From the NCBI GenBank assembly GCA_047947135.1, contig CP170457.1, forward strand, positions 3,348,001-3,412,000: DNA of 64,000 bases. The letters run 5' to 3'. Under the pieces are notes generated by a model that saw only the letters and a list, made by a program, of their open reading frames with translations, was not told the DNA's origin and ran no database searches. The DNA is from Planctobacterium sp047947135. GTDB taxonomy: Bacteria; Pseudomonadota; Gammaproteobacteria; Enterobacterales; Alteromonadaceae. This document shows positions 8,965 through 17,337 of the stretch, one piece after another. Within the stretch, counting starts at the first letter, position 1. Every line of letters starts with the position of its first letter. A program made the translations under genes and the position numbers.

Positions 8965-8990
8965 GATCTTCTTATACCGAATGTCAACTT

Positions 8991-9008
8991 CTTAACTGAT
9001 CGGCATTA
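8991..9008. repeat. IS terminal inverted repeat, right
   Basis: 18 bp pairing with 7595-7612; read on the minus strand it begins TAATGCCGATCAGTTAAG. Confidence 0.9.
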
Positions 9009-9018
9009 CACAAAGTGC
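9009..9018. repeat. Target-site duplication, right copy (CACAAAGTGC)
   Basis: Exact copy of 7585-7594 abutting the right IS end. It is followed by GG and a T-tract, the remaining half of the disrupted terminator. Confidence 0.95.
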
Positions 9019-9029
9019 GGTTTTTTTAT

Positions 9030-9743
9030 TTAGTCTAAATTGACACCTAGGCGGTGTGCCACCTCTTCGTAGGCTTCAACTACGCCTCCTAACCCCTGGC
9101 GGAATCGATCTTTGTCGAGTTTCTCGCGAGTCGCCTTGTCCCATAAGCGACAGCCATCTGGCGTAAACTCATCGCCCAGGACGATTTCTCCGTCGAATAC
9201 ACCAAATTCAAGCTTATAATCCACCAACAACATACCGGCTTTATCAAACAATCCTTTAAGCACATCGTTTACTTTGAAAGTAAGTTCCTTCATGCGCACG
9301 ATTTGTTCGTGAGTTGCCCAACCAAATGATTGCACATGATATTCATTTACCATGGGATCATGTAATTCATCATTTTTCAGGAAAAACTCAAACGTAGGCG
9401 GAGTAAGTTCACGGCCCTCTTCAATGCCAAGACGACGACAAATTGAGCCTGCGGCAATATTTCTTACTACACACTCTACGGGGATCATATCCAACTTTTT
9501 AACCAACGACTCATTATCGGACAACAATTTTTCTAGCTGCGTTGGGATACCTGCAGCTTCCAATTGCCCCATGATAAAATGGTTAAATTTGTTGTTTACC
9601 ATGCCTTTGCGAGCCAATTGCTCTACTTTCTGGCCGTCAAATGCGGACGTATCGTTGCGAAATTCCAATACCAAACGATTTTCATCTTCTGTGGTGTAGA
9701 CTGTTTTCGCCTTGCCGCGATAAAGCTCTTGCTGTTTCTGCAT
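9030..9743 (-). CDS. purC: SAICAR synthase (phosphoribosylaminoimidazole-succinocarboxamide synthase)
   Basis: Catalyses ATP-dependent joining of aspartate to CAIR in de novo purine synthesis. At 237 residues it has the standard length. Conserved motifs include LYRGKAKTVY at the N-terminus, RNDTSAFDG, VECVVRNIAAGS and LVDYKLEFG. It is last in a dapA-bamC-purC operon, 15 bp after bamC, an order shared with E. coli. Its native terminator was split by the IS just downstream, so transcripts now probably run into the IS right end. Confidence 0.97.
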   Translation of the reverse strand: MQKQQELYRGKAKTVYTTEDENRLVLEFRNDTSAFDGQKVEQLARKGMVNNKFNHFIMGQLEAAGIPTQLEKLLSDNESLVKKLDMIPVECVVRNIAAGSICRRLGIEEGRELTPPTFEFFLKNDELHDPMVNEYHVQSFGWATHEQIVRMKELTFKVNDVLKGLFDKAGMLLVDYKLEFGVFDGEIVLGDEFTPDGCRLWDKATREKLDKDRFRQGLGGVVEAYEEVAHRLGVNLD

Positions 9744-9758
9744 AATCCAGTTCTTAAG

Positions 9759-10862
9759 TTATTGAATATCCAGATCGTCCTGCGCCATAACAGTGGCGAA
9801 AGGATCAAAAATTTCAGTTATTGTTTTTGCGGTTAACACATTGTTTTCCGCATCTTTCCACGTCACGCTGGTTACATCGCCTTGTGGAGAGGCAAAAATA
9901 CGATAATCCGTTTTATCAATCCGTAACTCTTCCTTGCCACCAAACAATCCTGACCACCACCCTTCATCTGAACCAGCGTAGCTTACGAATATCAGGCCAG
10001 TGGATTTATCCAGATCTTTCACATTGAAACCCAACTTCCTTAGCACCAGCAACATACGTGGCCAAGCGACATCATAGTTAGACTCAACAATAAATGCGGC
10101 GTCTCCATTGGCATTGAAGCCCATTTGCATGGCTACACCCGTTTGGATTTGCTTCAATCGGCGCGCATCAGCAATTCGCAATAGCGATTCGTAATGGCTG
10201 ATCACGTTATTCAATATATCAATCTCATTACGGCGCTCTTCAGCACTGCTGATCTCTGCTTTTACATTTTCATCAACGGTTTCAAGGTAGTCGACCAAAT
10301 CAACAAACAAAGATGCGGAGCGACCATGTGGCTTAACGTCCAAGCGAAACTCAAAACGTTGCCCAACACTTCTTTCTGTGGTGTTCCAGCTGTACCATGG
10401 ACTGTCATCTTCGGGTTCGATAATCATCCAGTCAGTTTTCAATGCTTGTTGCTCATTATCAAAATCAACAACACCTATACCACGGTCATCAAGGAACCCA
10501 ATCAAAGAATTCCAAATAGTGACATCCAATGGCTGCGAATCATCAACTTGATCAAATTCCACAACCGCTTCTCTGGAGCCTGCGACCACTCTCGAGCCGG
10601 TCACTACCGGTAATACAAGTCTGGGTGACACGATATCCAGATTTTCACCCAATGCATTTCTAGGTGCCTTGCCGCCTAACTCAGGAACACGAAATTCGTC
10701 ACTATATTGTGGTGAATCCGCCCCGTCAGGTAGCTTGATTCCTGCTTGTTGTGTTGTTTCGACATAAGCGTATCTTGCGCTTACTTCCGCTTTATCATCA
10801 CTAAATAGGCTGCAACCACTTAGGGTTACGATTAATGAAGCGAGTAAAAAATTCTTTTTCAA
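9759..10862 (-). CDS. bamC: Outer membrane assembly lipoprotein BamC
   Basis: A lipoprotein of the BAM complex that inserts beta-barrel proteins into the outer membrane. The N-terminus MKKNFLLASLIVTLSGC carries the lipobox LSGC, and the early unstructured segment with LGGKAPRNALGENLDIVSP corresponds to the BamD-binding lasso. Two helix-grip domains follow in the family; here they fit the segments around 90-200 and 230-345. The 367 residues are somewhat longer than in E. coli. The start is TTG at 10862, preceded by AGGGA at good spacing. It sits between dapA and purC, the canonical location. Confidence 0.93.
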   Translation of the reverse strand: MKKNFLLASLIVTLSGCSLFSDDKAEVSARYAYVETTQQAGIKLPDGADSPQYSDEFRVPELGGKAPRNALGENLDIVSPRLVLPVVTGSRVVAGSREAVVEFDQVDDSQPLDVTIWNSLIGFLDDRGIGVVDFDNEQQALKTDWMIIEPEDDSPWYSWNTTERSVGQRFEFRLDVKPHGRSASLFVDLVDYLETVDENVKAEISSAEERRNEIDILNNVISHYESLLRIADARRLKQIQTGVAMQMGFNANGDAAFIVESNYDVAWPRMLLVLRKLGFNVKDLDKSTGLIFVSYAGSDEGWWSGLFGGKEELRIDKTDYRIFASPQGDVTSVTWKDAENNVLTAKTITEIFDPFATVMAQDDLDIQ

Positions 10863-10879
10863 CTATCTTCCCTCTGGAA

Positions 10880-11758
10880 TCACATCAAAGCCATTTTGGT
10901 CAGCAATGACTCGATTATCTGCTGACTTTGTTGTTTGGGTTCCACCATCGGCAACCTGAGCACAGGTGTTGGTATTAACCCCATTTTATATAATGCCCAT
11001 TTAGGCATCACTGGATTAGGTTCGATAAACAATTGCTGATGAAGTTCCGCAATTGATTTATCAATTTCTTTGGCGAGTGCTTTATCCCCTTGAGCCGCGG
11101 CTTTACACATATCGGCCATCAATTTAGGGACGATATTTGCAGTGACTGAAATCACGCCATGACCACCTTGCAACAAAAACTCACAAGATGACGGATCATC
11201 ACCACTCAGTAAGGTGAAATCAGCAGGGAGCAAGGGCACCATTTGTTGTAAGCGTTGCAAATCTCCCGTGGCGTCTTTTAACGCAACAATATTGGGATGA
11301 GTGGCAATCTGCGCTACGGTTTCCGGCAGCATGTCAGCTACTGTCCGCCCCGGAACGTTGTACAAGATAACAGGCACCGTGGCGGCATCCGCAATGGCAA
11401 CAAAATGCTTAGCGATGCCACGTTGTTGGGGTTTATTGTAGTAAGGCACCACACTTAACATGCCTGCGATACCCAACTCTTGCACCTTGTAACCTAGTTC
11501 TATGGCTTCATCAGTTGAGTTAGCACCCGTCCCGGCAATGACTGGAATTTTGCCTTCAGCAAACAACACTGTTTGCTTAACAACTTCCACATGTTGTTCA
11601 ACCGGTAATGTTGCAGATTCCCCAGTAGTACCAACGGCGACGATCGCATCGGTACCGTTTTCAATGTGGAATTGCACTAACCTTTGCAATGACGCATAAT
11701 CCACGGCTCCGGATTGATCCATCGGAGTGACTAGCGCAACAATACTGCCTTTGAACAT
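10880..11758 (-). CDS. dapA: 4-hydroxy-tetrahydrodipicolinate synthase
   Basis: Condenses pyruvate with aspartate semialdehyde, the first step of lysine and meso-diaminopimelate synthesis. At 292 residues it matches E. coli DapA. The Schiff-base Lys161 is in VALKDATGD, Tyr133 in ILYNVPGRT, and the substrate loop reads GTTGESATL. A GGGGG Shine-Dalgarno precedes the ATG. It is the first gene of dapA-bamC-purC, divergent from gcvR, again the same local order as in E. coli. Confidence 0.97.
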   Translation of the reverse strand: MFKGSIVALVTPMDQSGAVDYASLQRLVQFHIENGTDAIVAVGTTGESATLPVEQHVEVVKQTVLFAEGKIPVIAGTGANSTDEAIELGYKVQELGIAGMLSVVPYYNKPQQRGIAKHFVAIADAATVPVILYNVPGRTVADMLPETVAQIATHPNIVALKDATGDLQRLQQMVPLLPADFTLLSGDDPSSCEFLLQGGHGVISVTANIVPKLMADMCKAAAQGDKALAKEIDKSIAELHQQLFIEPNPVMPKWALYKMGLIPTPVLRLPMVEPKQQSQQIIESLLTKMALM

Positions 11759-11885
11759 ATGTGCCCCCTTGAAAAATAGCGCTTAATGGTAATGACCTAG
11801 CGAACTAAAAACAAGGTGTCGACAGCTTTTATCATGCTTATTACAGCAATTAAACATGCGAAACAGAGATCATTGATTTAAAACT

Positions 11886-12407
11886 ATGCAACATCAGTTA
11901 ATTATTACCTTTTTGGGGGCAGATAAAGTTGGCATTCTCGGAGAGATCGCCAATTTAGTTTGCAACCTGAAATGCAACATTTTAGACAGTCGGCAGGCTC
12001 ACTATGGTGAAGATTTCTCTCTCACACTCATTTTAGAAGGTTCTCTTGCCAGCATCACTCGCGCTGAGTTTGAAATACCACAGCTGAGTCAAAAGCTTGA
12101 TCTTTTGTGCATGGTAAAACGTACCAAGCAGCATAATAAACAACATCTGGTACATCTGGCCGATGTCGAATTCCATGGCAAAGATGCTGTTGGCATCATA
12201 AAAGATATCACGCAATTTTTTGTTGATCACAACATCCAAATCAATGCTTTTCGACAAAAAACCGAGGGGCAGGACGATAGCCGCAGTGTTGAGTGCAAAA
12301 TGGTGGTCAGCATGCCCCAAGCACTTCCTTTTGAAACCATAAAGCCACTTTTTGAAGCTTTCGTACAAAAATACGATTTAGAAGGCTCAATTGTGAAAAA
12401 AAACTAA
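11886..12407 (+). CDS. gcvR: GcvR-like ACT-domain regulator (glycine cleavage repressor family)
   Basis: 173 residues with two ACT domains: residues 3-70 (LIITFLGADKVGILGEIANLV) and about 92-165 (FHGKDAVGIIKDITQFFVDHNI). In E. coli, GcvR binds glycine and represses the gcv operon by antagonising GcvA. Position upstream of bcp and divergent from dapA is conserved. Whether it acts on GcvA here is inferred. Only 8 bp separates it from bcp, so the two are probably co-transcribed. Confidence 0.9.
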   Translation: MQHQLIITFLGADKVGILGEIANLVCNLKCNILDSRQAHYGEDFSLTLILEGSLASITRAEFEIPQLSQKLDLLCMVKRTKQHNKQHLVHLADVEFHGKDAVGIIKDITQFFVDHNIQINAFRQKTEGQDDSRSVECKMVVSMPQALPFETIKPLFEAFVQKYDLEGSIVKKN

Positions 12408-12415
12408 GGAGACTT

Positions 12416-12889
12416 ATGAACGCCAATCCATTAACAGAAGGTGCTCAAATTCCATCGTTTAGCCTCCTGGACCAAAACGGTGATGCAGTTACTGATAGAG
12501 ATTTATTAGGGCAACGTACCCTGTTTTATTTTTATCCAAAGGCAATGACGCCTGGTTGCACTGTTCAGGCACAAGGTTTACGTGATAGCAAAGATGCATT
12601 GCAGGAGCTTGGGATCAAAGTCTACGGGATCAGTATCGACCCTGTTAAAAGACTGGGTAAATTTATCGAGCGTGACCAATTGAATTTTGACCTGTTATCG
12701 GACGAAGAGCATCAGGCAGCTGAAGCCTTCGGTGTTTGGGGTCTTAAAAAGTTTATGGGTAAAGAATACGATGGTTTGCATCGTATCAGCTTCCTGATTG
12801 ATGCCGAAGGAAAGATAGAAAAGGTATTCAACAAGTTTAAAACCAAAGACCACCATCAGGTGGTGCTTGATTATTTAAAGAGTGAGTAG
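12416..12889 (+). CDS. bcp: Thiol peroxidase of the Bcp/PrxQ family, apparently 1-Cys
   Basis: A peroxiredoxin that reduces hydroperoxides; 157 residues, standard length. The peroxidatic Cys48 sits in MTPGCTVQA. The E. coli protein has its resolving cysteine five residues later (QACGLRD), but here that position is Gln53 (QAQGLRD). No other cysteine exists in the protein, so it should work as a 1-Cys enzyme needing an external thiol. Other blocks (DEEHQ, FGVWG, HRISFLID) are conserved. AAGGAGA precedes the start. It is the second gene after gcvR and ends at a strong bidirectional terminator. Confidence 0.95.
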   Translation: MNANPLTEGAQIPSFSLLDQNGDAVTDRDLLGQRTLFYFYPKAMTPGCTVQAQGLRDSKDALQELGIKVYGISIDPVKRLGKFIERDQLNFDLLSDEEHQAAEAFGVWGLKKFMGKEYDGLHRISFLIDAEGKIEKVFNKFKTKDHHQVVLDYLKSE

Positions 12890-12920
12890 CTTGTAAATAC
12901 GCTATACCATATAAAAATTT

Positions 12921-12947
12921 AAAGGGAGCAGACCGCTCCCTTTTTTA
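12921..12947. terminator. Bidirectional intrinsic terminator between bcp and perM
   Basis: The 9-bp stem AAAGGGAGC / GCTCCCTTT with loop AGACC is followed by TTTTTTA and preceded by an A-rich stretch. It can stop bcp on the plus strand and perM on the minus strand. Confidence 0.9.
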
Positions 12948-14030
12948 TTCTTCACTGATTTGCAACGGCGCTTTTTCTGTCAATACCGGAGAAGACCAGG
13001 CACGGAATAACGCGCTAACTAAGGTTGCCAGAGGAATGGCAAAAAACACCCCCCAAAAACCCCAGAGACCACCAAAGAACAGCACAGCAATAATAATGTA
13101 GAGTGGGTGGAGATTTACTGCTTCAGAAAACAGAATAGGTACCAGCAGGTTACCATCAAGTGCCTGGATAATGGCGTAAACCACCATGATGTACCAAAAC
13201 TCAGGGCTGACTCCCCACTGGAACAATGCCACTGCCGCGATAGGAATGGTAATAACAGCTGCACCTATATAAGGAATCAACACCGAAAACCCCACCAATA
13301 TACCTAATAACAACGCATAGCGTAGGTCCATGACTAAAAACGTAATCACAGATACCGTTCCAACAATAAGAATCTCAATCACTTTTCCACGAATATAATT
13401 GATAATCTGGCCATTCATCTCTTGACCTACCTGCAATATCAACCGGCGTTGTTGTGGCAAAAATCGTGATACATGCTGCAATAACAGTGGCTTGTCTTTT
13501 AACATGAAAAACATCATCAGCGGCACAAGAATGGCGTATATAAGCAGCGCCCCAAGTCCAAATAAAGAACTAAACGACGCGGAAATTAAATTTTCACCTA
13601 ATGCAACAATGCGTTCATCGACGCCAACTAACATTTTTTCAATTTGCTCACCTTTTACCAAATTAGGGTAATGCTCTGGCAATGAGACAATCCATTGTTG
13701 CGTTTTAGACCAGATTTCCGGTGCTTCATTGATAAGATTTATACTTTGGTTCCATACGACGGGTAACAAGCCAATGGACACCAACACCATAATCCCTATG
13801 AACAGAATGGTAACTACCCCACTACTGGCCGTTCGCGACCAATTTAAATTTTCCATTTTGGTTACAGGCCAGTCTAAAAGGTAGGCTAGCGCGACTGATA
13901 CCATAACTGGTGCGAGCATACTGCCCCAAAAAAGCAGGAACAGCGAAACGGCCAAAAGTAAAAGTAGCAACATAACCGCATCTGGATCAGAAAATTTGCG
14001 TTTATACCAACGGTCAAAAACACTGAACAT
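12945..14030 (-). CDS. perM: AI-2E family transporter (PerM/YfgO-like permease)
   Basis: A 361-residue polytopic inner-membrane protein with about eight hydrophobic segments: an N-terminal pair near residues 16-50, one near 68-90, then a central amphipathic region, and several from about 150 to 340. Conserved family features include GVVTILF, the long cytoplasmic or periplasmic segment with LPEHYPNLV, LLGILVGFSVLIPYIGA, and the C-terminal GGLWGFWGVFFAIPLATL. The family exports varied small molecules; the substrate is not predictable. In E. coli yfgO also lies close to bcp and bepA. AAGGAA precedes the ATG. Confidence 0.88.
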   Translation of the reverse strand: MFSVFDRWYKRKFSDPDAVMLLLLLLAVSLFLLFWGSMLAPVMVSVALAYLLDWPVTKMENLNWSRTASSGVVTILFIGIMVLVSIGLLPVVWNQSINLINEAPEIWSKTQQWIVSLPEHYPNLVKGEQIEKMLVGVDERIVALGENLISASFSSLFGLGALLIYAILVPLMMFFMLKDKPLLLQHVSRFLPQQRRLILQVGQEMNGQIINYIRGKVIEILIVGTVSVITFLVMDLRYALLLGILVGFSVLIPYIGAAVITIPIAAVALFQWGVSPEFWYIMVVYAIIQALDGNLLVPILFSEAVNLHPLYIIIAVLFFGGLWGFWGVFFAIPLATLVSALFRAWSSPVLTEKAPLQISEE

Positions 14031-14173
14031 TTAAATTCCTTACGTGTGAGCGAGCCTAGTTTATGCACAGTCAATGCACATGATTCTGAGAAATGTGTGA
14101 CACTTTATTGCCATCGGTGGCATGATATAGCTTAACAGCTAAAATTGAAAATGGATTGCGGTCGGAGGAGCCT

Positions 14174-14755
14174 ATGACTGAAAGGCTAAGTTTAAAAGAA
14201 ATTAACACCTACAAAAGACGGTTAAACTGGGGTGAGATTCCGCCGTTTTTTCACATGGTTTCAACTAGCTTATCAGACATCCAGGGTTTTAATGTGCATG
14301 GTTTTGATAATTCTTTTAAGCGCTTGACTGACCGTTCAAACTGGAATTTGCGCCGGTTAAATGGACGCGTAACGATGTCTGGTGAGATATACGTGGAACG
14401 TCAGCCAGAAGTTGCTGTGCAAAGACGCTTTGTTGGTAAAAATTACGAATTGCATTGTTATCCATTGATTCACGATGAACCCTTACTGCTATTCAAGAAA
14501 AACAGTGCGGAAATCGATTTTAAAGTCTGGGATCCCTCCACCATGCAATGTCTGTTAAAGCTCCCTGATTTTACTGAGTTTATGCAATATGCCTACACCC
14601 GCGGTGATGAAGCAGACAAATTGCTGGTAGAGTTTGCATCTGAATTGCTTGATAACACACTGCGAGATTTGAACGAAGAGGTGAAAATCATTTCTTTGAA
14701 AGGTTCTTCTATTAAAAGCATTATTAAACGCATTCAAGAAGAAGGTTTTATTTAA
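14174..14755 (+). CDS. Conserved-looking hypothetical protein (193 aa)
   Basis: I do not recognise the family. The protein is soluble, without a signal peptide or membrane segment. It mixes aromatic and basic residues in the first half (YKRRLNWGEIPPFFHM, RSNWNLRRLNGR), and the second half is acidic and helical, ending IKSIIKRIQEEGFI. An upstream TTG (14156) is in frame, but GGAGGAG at 14164-14170 clearly points to the ATG at 14174. It lies in an otherwise conserved core block between perM and bepA, on the bepA strand but 137 bp upstream of it. This suggests a lineage-specific housekeeping protein. Confidence 0.8.
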   Translation: MTERLSLKEINTYKRRLNWGEIPPFFHMVSTSLSDIQGFNVHGFDNSFKRLTDRSNWNLRRLNGRVTMSGEIYVERQPEVAVQRRFVGKNYELHCYPLIHDEPLLLFKKNSAEIDFKVWDPSTMQCLLKLPDFTEFMQYAYTRGDEADKLLVEFASELLDNTLRDLNEEVKIISLKGSSIKSIIKRIQEEGFI

Positions 14756-14892
14756 TACAGGGCTTGCAGAGTTATGTTAACTGAACTTGCAGCATCCTCA
14801 GTAAGCCACTAATCAAATGATGGAACTTAATCGCCTTGATTGATTCAAAGAGTATTCAATCTCATTGTTATCTTCCTCACATATAGAGTTAA

Positions 14893-16332
14893 ATGAAAAA
14901 CATAGTAATCTGCTTTTTTCTAGCCATATTGATATTCAGCACTGCATCAGCGCAACAAAGCCGAAATGCTTTACCTGAGATTGGTGTGGTTGCTTCGGAT
15001 GCAATAAGCATTGATAAAGAACTGCAAATCGGCGACGTTCTAATGATGCAAATGCGCGGACAGGCCCCTATCGTTTATGACCCGGTACTGGAGGAATATT
15101 TAAATGACTTAGGCAACCGACTGGTTGCACAAGCTGATAATGTTAAGTTCCCATTTTCGTTTTTCTGGATTAAGAACTCAGAAATAAATGCCTTTGCTTT
15201 TTTTGGCGGGCATGTTGGCGTCCATACCGGACTGATAAATTATGCCGATACGGAGAGTGAACTGGCATCGGTACTTGCTCATGAAGTATCGCACGTAACC
15301 CAAAGGCATATTGCCCGACGAATAGCCGCACAAAAAAAAGCAAGCCCATTGCAAATAGCGTCAATGCTAGGTGGCATCCTGTTAGCCATGGCAGATCCAG
15401 AAGCTGGGTTTGCAGCGATATCAGTAGGTAACGCCGCCAGCCAACAATTTTCCATCAACTATACCCGCTCAAATGAACAAGAGGCAGATAGGGTTGCGTT
15501 CCGTATGATGGATTTAGCCGGGTTTGAAACCGCCGGCGCATCGGCATTTTTTGGTAAATTGGTAGAGAAACACCGGGTGCAATCCAAACCACCGGCATTC
15601 TTATTAACTCACCCCCTGCCTGAGTCTCGGGTGGCTGATGCCAGAGCAAGAGAAAACCTTTACCAACGCAAGCAACTGCCTCCCAGCTTGCCGTTTCATC
15701 TGGTAAAAGCTCGGATACAGTCCCGCTACACCTACGATGCAAAATACAATATTGCACATTATCAATCCCTGATTGATAAAAAAACCTATGTCTTAAAAGA
15801 AGCTGCAATGTACGGATTAGCGATTGCTTATTATGAAAATGAGGAGGTTGATAAAGCCCATGAGACGTTACAACCTTTATTACAAAAAGACCCTGAGAAT
15901 TTATTTTACGTAGATTTGGCGACAGACATTGCGATCAGTCAGGATCGGGCGGCATTGGCCGTGTCTAATCTAAGTAAACTGGATAAAAAGATTCCTAAAA
16001 ATCAAGTAATCAGCCTGAACCTCGCCAATGCAGCGATAAAAGCAGGTGACTACGATAAAGCGATAGCGGTTTTGAAAGATTATCTTTTAGTTAATCCTGA
16101 CCATATGTTGTCGTATCAGCTGCTAACTGACGCGTATGGCGGGAAAAAAGCATTTTTGCAAATGCATCAGGCTAAGGCGGAGTGGCTCGCCTTGTACGCC
16201 GCCTATCCTAACGCCATTGATGAGCTACAAACCGCATACAATTATACTGGTGACAGCAATATCGAAAAGCAACGCATTCGCGCCAGGATAGAGCAGTTAC
16301 GAACGGAGCAAAAGCGCCTAGAGACCCTTTAA
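14893..16332 (+). CDS. bepA: BepA-like M48 metalloprotease with TPR domain
   Basis: A periplasmic zinc protease-chaperone that promotes LptD maturation and degrades stalled outer-membrane proteins. The signal peptide (residues 1-20, cleavage near ASA-QQ) is followed by the M48 domain, with His130-Glu131-x-x-His134 in LAHEVSHVTQRH and the third ligand Glu in NEQEADRVAFRMM. From about residue 280 onward there are TPR-like helices (AAMYGLAIAYYENEEVDKA, LAVSNLSKL, AIKAGDYDKAI). At 479 residues it is close to E. coli BepA. Its 3' end overlaps the convergent thioredoxin gene by 15 bp. Confidence 0.93.
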   Translation: MKNIVICFFLAILIFSTASAQQSRNALPEIGVVASDAISIDKELQIGDVLMMQMRGQAPIVYDPVLEEYLNDLGNRLVAQADNVKFPFSFFWIKNSEINAFAFFGGHVGVHTGLINYADTESELASVLAHEVSHVTQRHIARRIAAQKKASPLQIASMLGGILLAMADPEAGFAAISVGNAASQQFSINYTRSNEQEADRVAFRMMDLAGFETAGASAFFGKLVEKHRVQSKPPAFLLTHPLPESRVADARARENLYQRKQLPPSLPFHLVKARIQSRYTYDAKYNIAHYQSLIDKKTYVLKEAAMYGLAIAYYENEEVDKAHETLQPLLQKDPENLFYVDLATDIAISQDRAALAVSNLSKLDKKIPKNQVISLNLANAAIKAGDYDKAIAVLKDYLLVNPDHMLSYQLLTDAYGGKKAFLQMHQAKAEWLALYAAYPNAIDELQTAYNYTGDSNIEKQRIRARIEQLRTEQKRLETL

Positions 16333-16806
16333 TTGTTCAATGACTGCCAACAACTGCACAGCGGTTTGTTCTCCTAAGAGTCGCTTCTTAACTTCCCCTT
16401 CTGGGGATATAATATATGTTGCAGGCAGGGAGTTAGGACGTGGAACTTTTAAATCATGCTGTTTTTCACTACTGATAACAGGAAAATCCATTGCGTATTT
16501 TTGTTGCAGGTTTAACAGTATGTCGTCCGGTTCATTATCAAAACTGACCGCAAATAATTGGATTGGTTTGCTACTGATTTGTTGATGGAATTCGTTTAAT
16601 TCAGGCACTTCGCGTAAACAGGGTGCGCACCACTCTGCAAAATAGTTGACCACGACCCAGTCTCCTTGCAGCGCTCTCCAATGATGCTTCTGCCCTGCAA
16701 TAGTTTTAAAATCTGCTTTGGAATAATCATAAGCAAAATAGCCAGCAACGGCGGATGTACAAACCAAAAAGAAAAGCGCCAGAAATTTAAAGTAGATACG
16801 ATTCAC
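16318..16806 (-). CDS. TlpA-like thioredoxin-fold protein, membrane anchored
   Basis: 162 residues with a hydrophobic N-terminal segment (residues 7-25) that acts as signal or anchor. The thioredoxin fold then carries Cys60-Ala-Pro-Cys63 in FAEWCAPCLREVPEL and the cis-Pro in SLPATYIIS. TlpA/ResA-type proteins act as periplasmic disulphide reductases in cytochrome c or copper-centre maturation. No such genes are adjacent, so the substrate is open. It converges on bepA with a 15-bp overlap. Confidence 0.87.
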   Translation of the reverse strand: MNRIYFKFLALFFLVCTSAVAGYFAYDYSKADFKTIAGQKHHWRALQGDWVVVNYFAEWCAPCLREVPELNEFHQQISSKPIQLFAVSFDNEPDDILLNLQQKYAMDFPVISSEKQHDLKVPRPNSLPATYIISPEGEVKKRLLGEQTAVQLLAVIEQLKGL

Positions 16807-16906
16807 TGCGAGGGGACCCTATACCAATCCGAATGGCTCCATGAGTGCGCCTCGACCTAAAGGTCTTTGAGATTGCGCGGAGCGATGACTTAATATTACT
16901 GGCTGG

Positions 16907-16912
16907 TATAAT
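16907..16912 (+). promoter_or_regulatory. Extended -10 promoter element for the arsC-wrbA-DUF2069 operon
   Basis: A perfect TATAAT preceded by TGG (TGn-TATAAT extended -10). No good -35 is seen at 17 bp, which is common for extended -10 promoters. Transcription would start about 68 bp before the arsC-like start codon. Confidence 0.55.
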
Positions 16913-16986
16913 ACGATACAATCGGCGTTAGACAAAAAATAATGTTAAAGCGGTCAACTGATTAAATTAGGTTAAAGGAGTATTCG

Positions 16987-17337
16987 ATGTCAAACGTGCA
17001 AATTCTACACAATCCCAGATGTTCTAAAAGCAGACAAACTCTGCAACTGCTGCAGGAAAACAGCATTGAGCCGGAAGTGATTGACTATCTAAAGAAACCA
17101 CTGGAAGAAGTCGAGCTTGTTGATCTCAAAAATAAACTCGGCGTTAGCAGTTATCTGGAAATGATGCGTCCAAAAGAAGCGGAGTTTAAAGCGCTAGGGT
17201 TGAATAAAGAAAGCACCGAAAAAGAACTGTTAACGGCGCTATTAAATACGCCAAAATTATTAGAACGTCCGGTGGTAATCAACGGTAATAAAGCAATGAT
17301 CGGTCGCCCTCCAGAAAACGTATTAACCATATTATAA
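16987..17337 (+). CDS. ArsC-family reductase (YfgD-like)
   Basis: 116 residues with the ArsC motif HNPRCSKSRQT (Cys12 as nucleophile) and the later ERPVVINGNKAMIGRPPENV with the conserved Arg. E. coli YfgD is the closest match I recall. These chromosomal ArsC/Spx-fold proteins outside ars operons have unproven arsenate reductase activity. GGAG lies before the ATG. The stop overlaps the start of the next gene by one base, so the two are translationally coupled. There is no arsB or arsR nearby. Confidence 0.9.
   Translation: MSNVQILHNPRCSKSRQTLQLLQENSIEPEVIDYLKKPLEEVELVDLKNKLGVSSYLEMMRPKEAEFKALGLNKESTEKELLTALLNTPKLLERPVVINGNKAMIGRPPENVLTIL

Larger units (their letters stand above)
7595..9008 (-). 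mobile_element. Complete IS4-group insertion sequence (1414 bp)
   Basis: Bounded by terminal inverted repeats (TAATGCCG-TCA-TTAAG pattern, 16 of 18 positions matching) and flanked by perfect 10-bp direct repeats. It carries one intact transposase gene. Length and terminal bases match the E. coli IS4 type (about 1.43 kb, ends TAATGCCGATCAG). Removing the element and one repeat copy restores a hairpin with stem ACCGCAC/GTGCGGT, loop AAA, an A-tract before and a T-tract after. The insertion therefore hit a bidirectional intrinsic terminator between the histidine kinase gene and purC. Intact ends, intact duplication and intact gene suggest a recent and possibly active copy. Confidence 0.95.
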
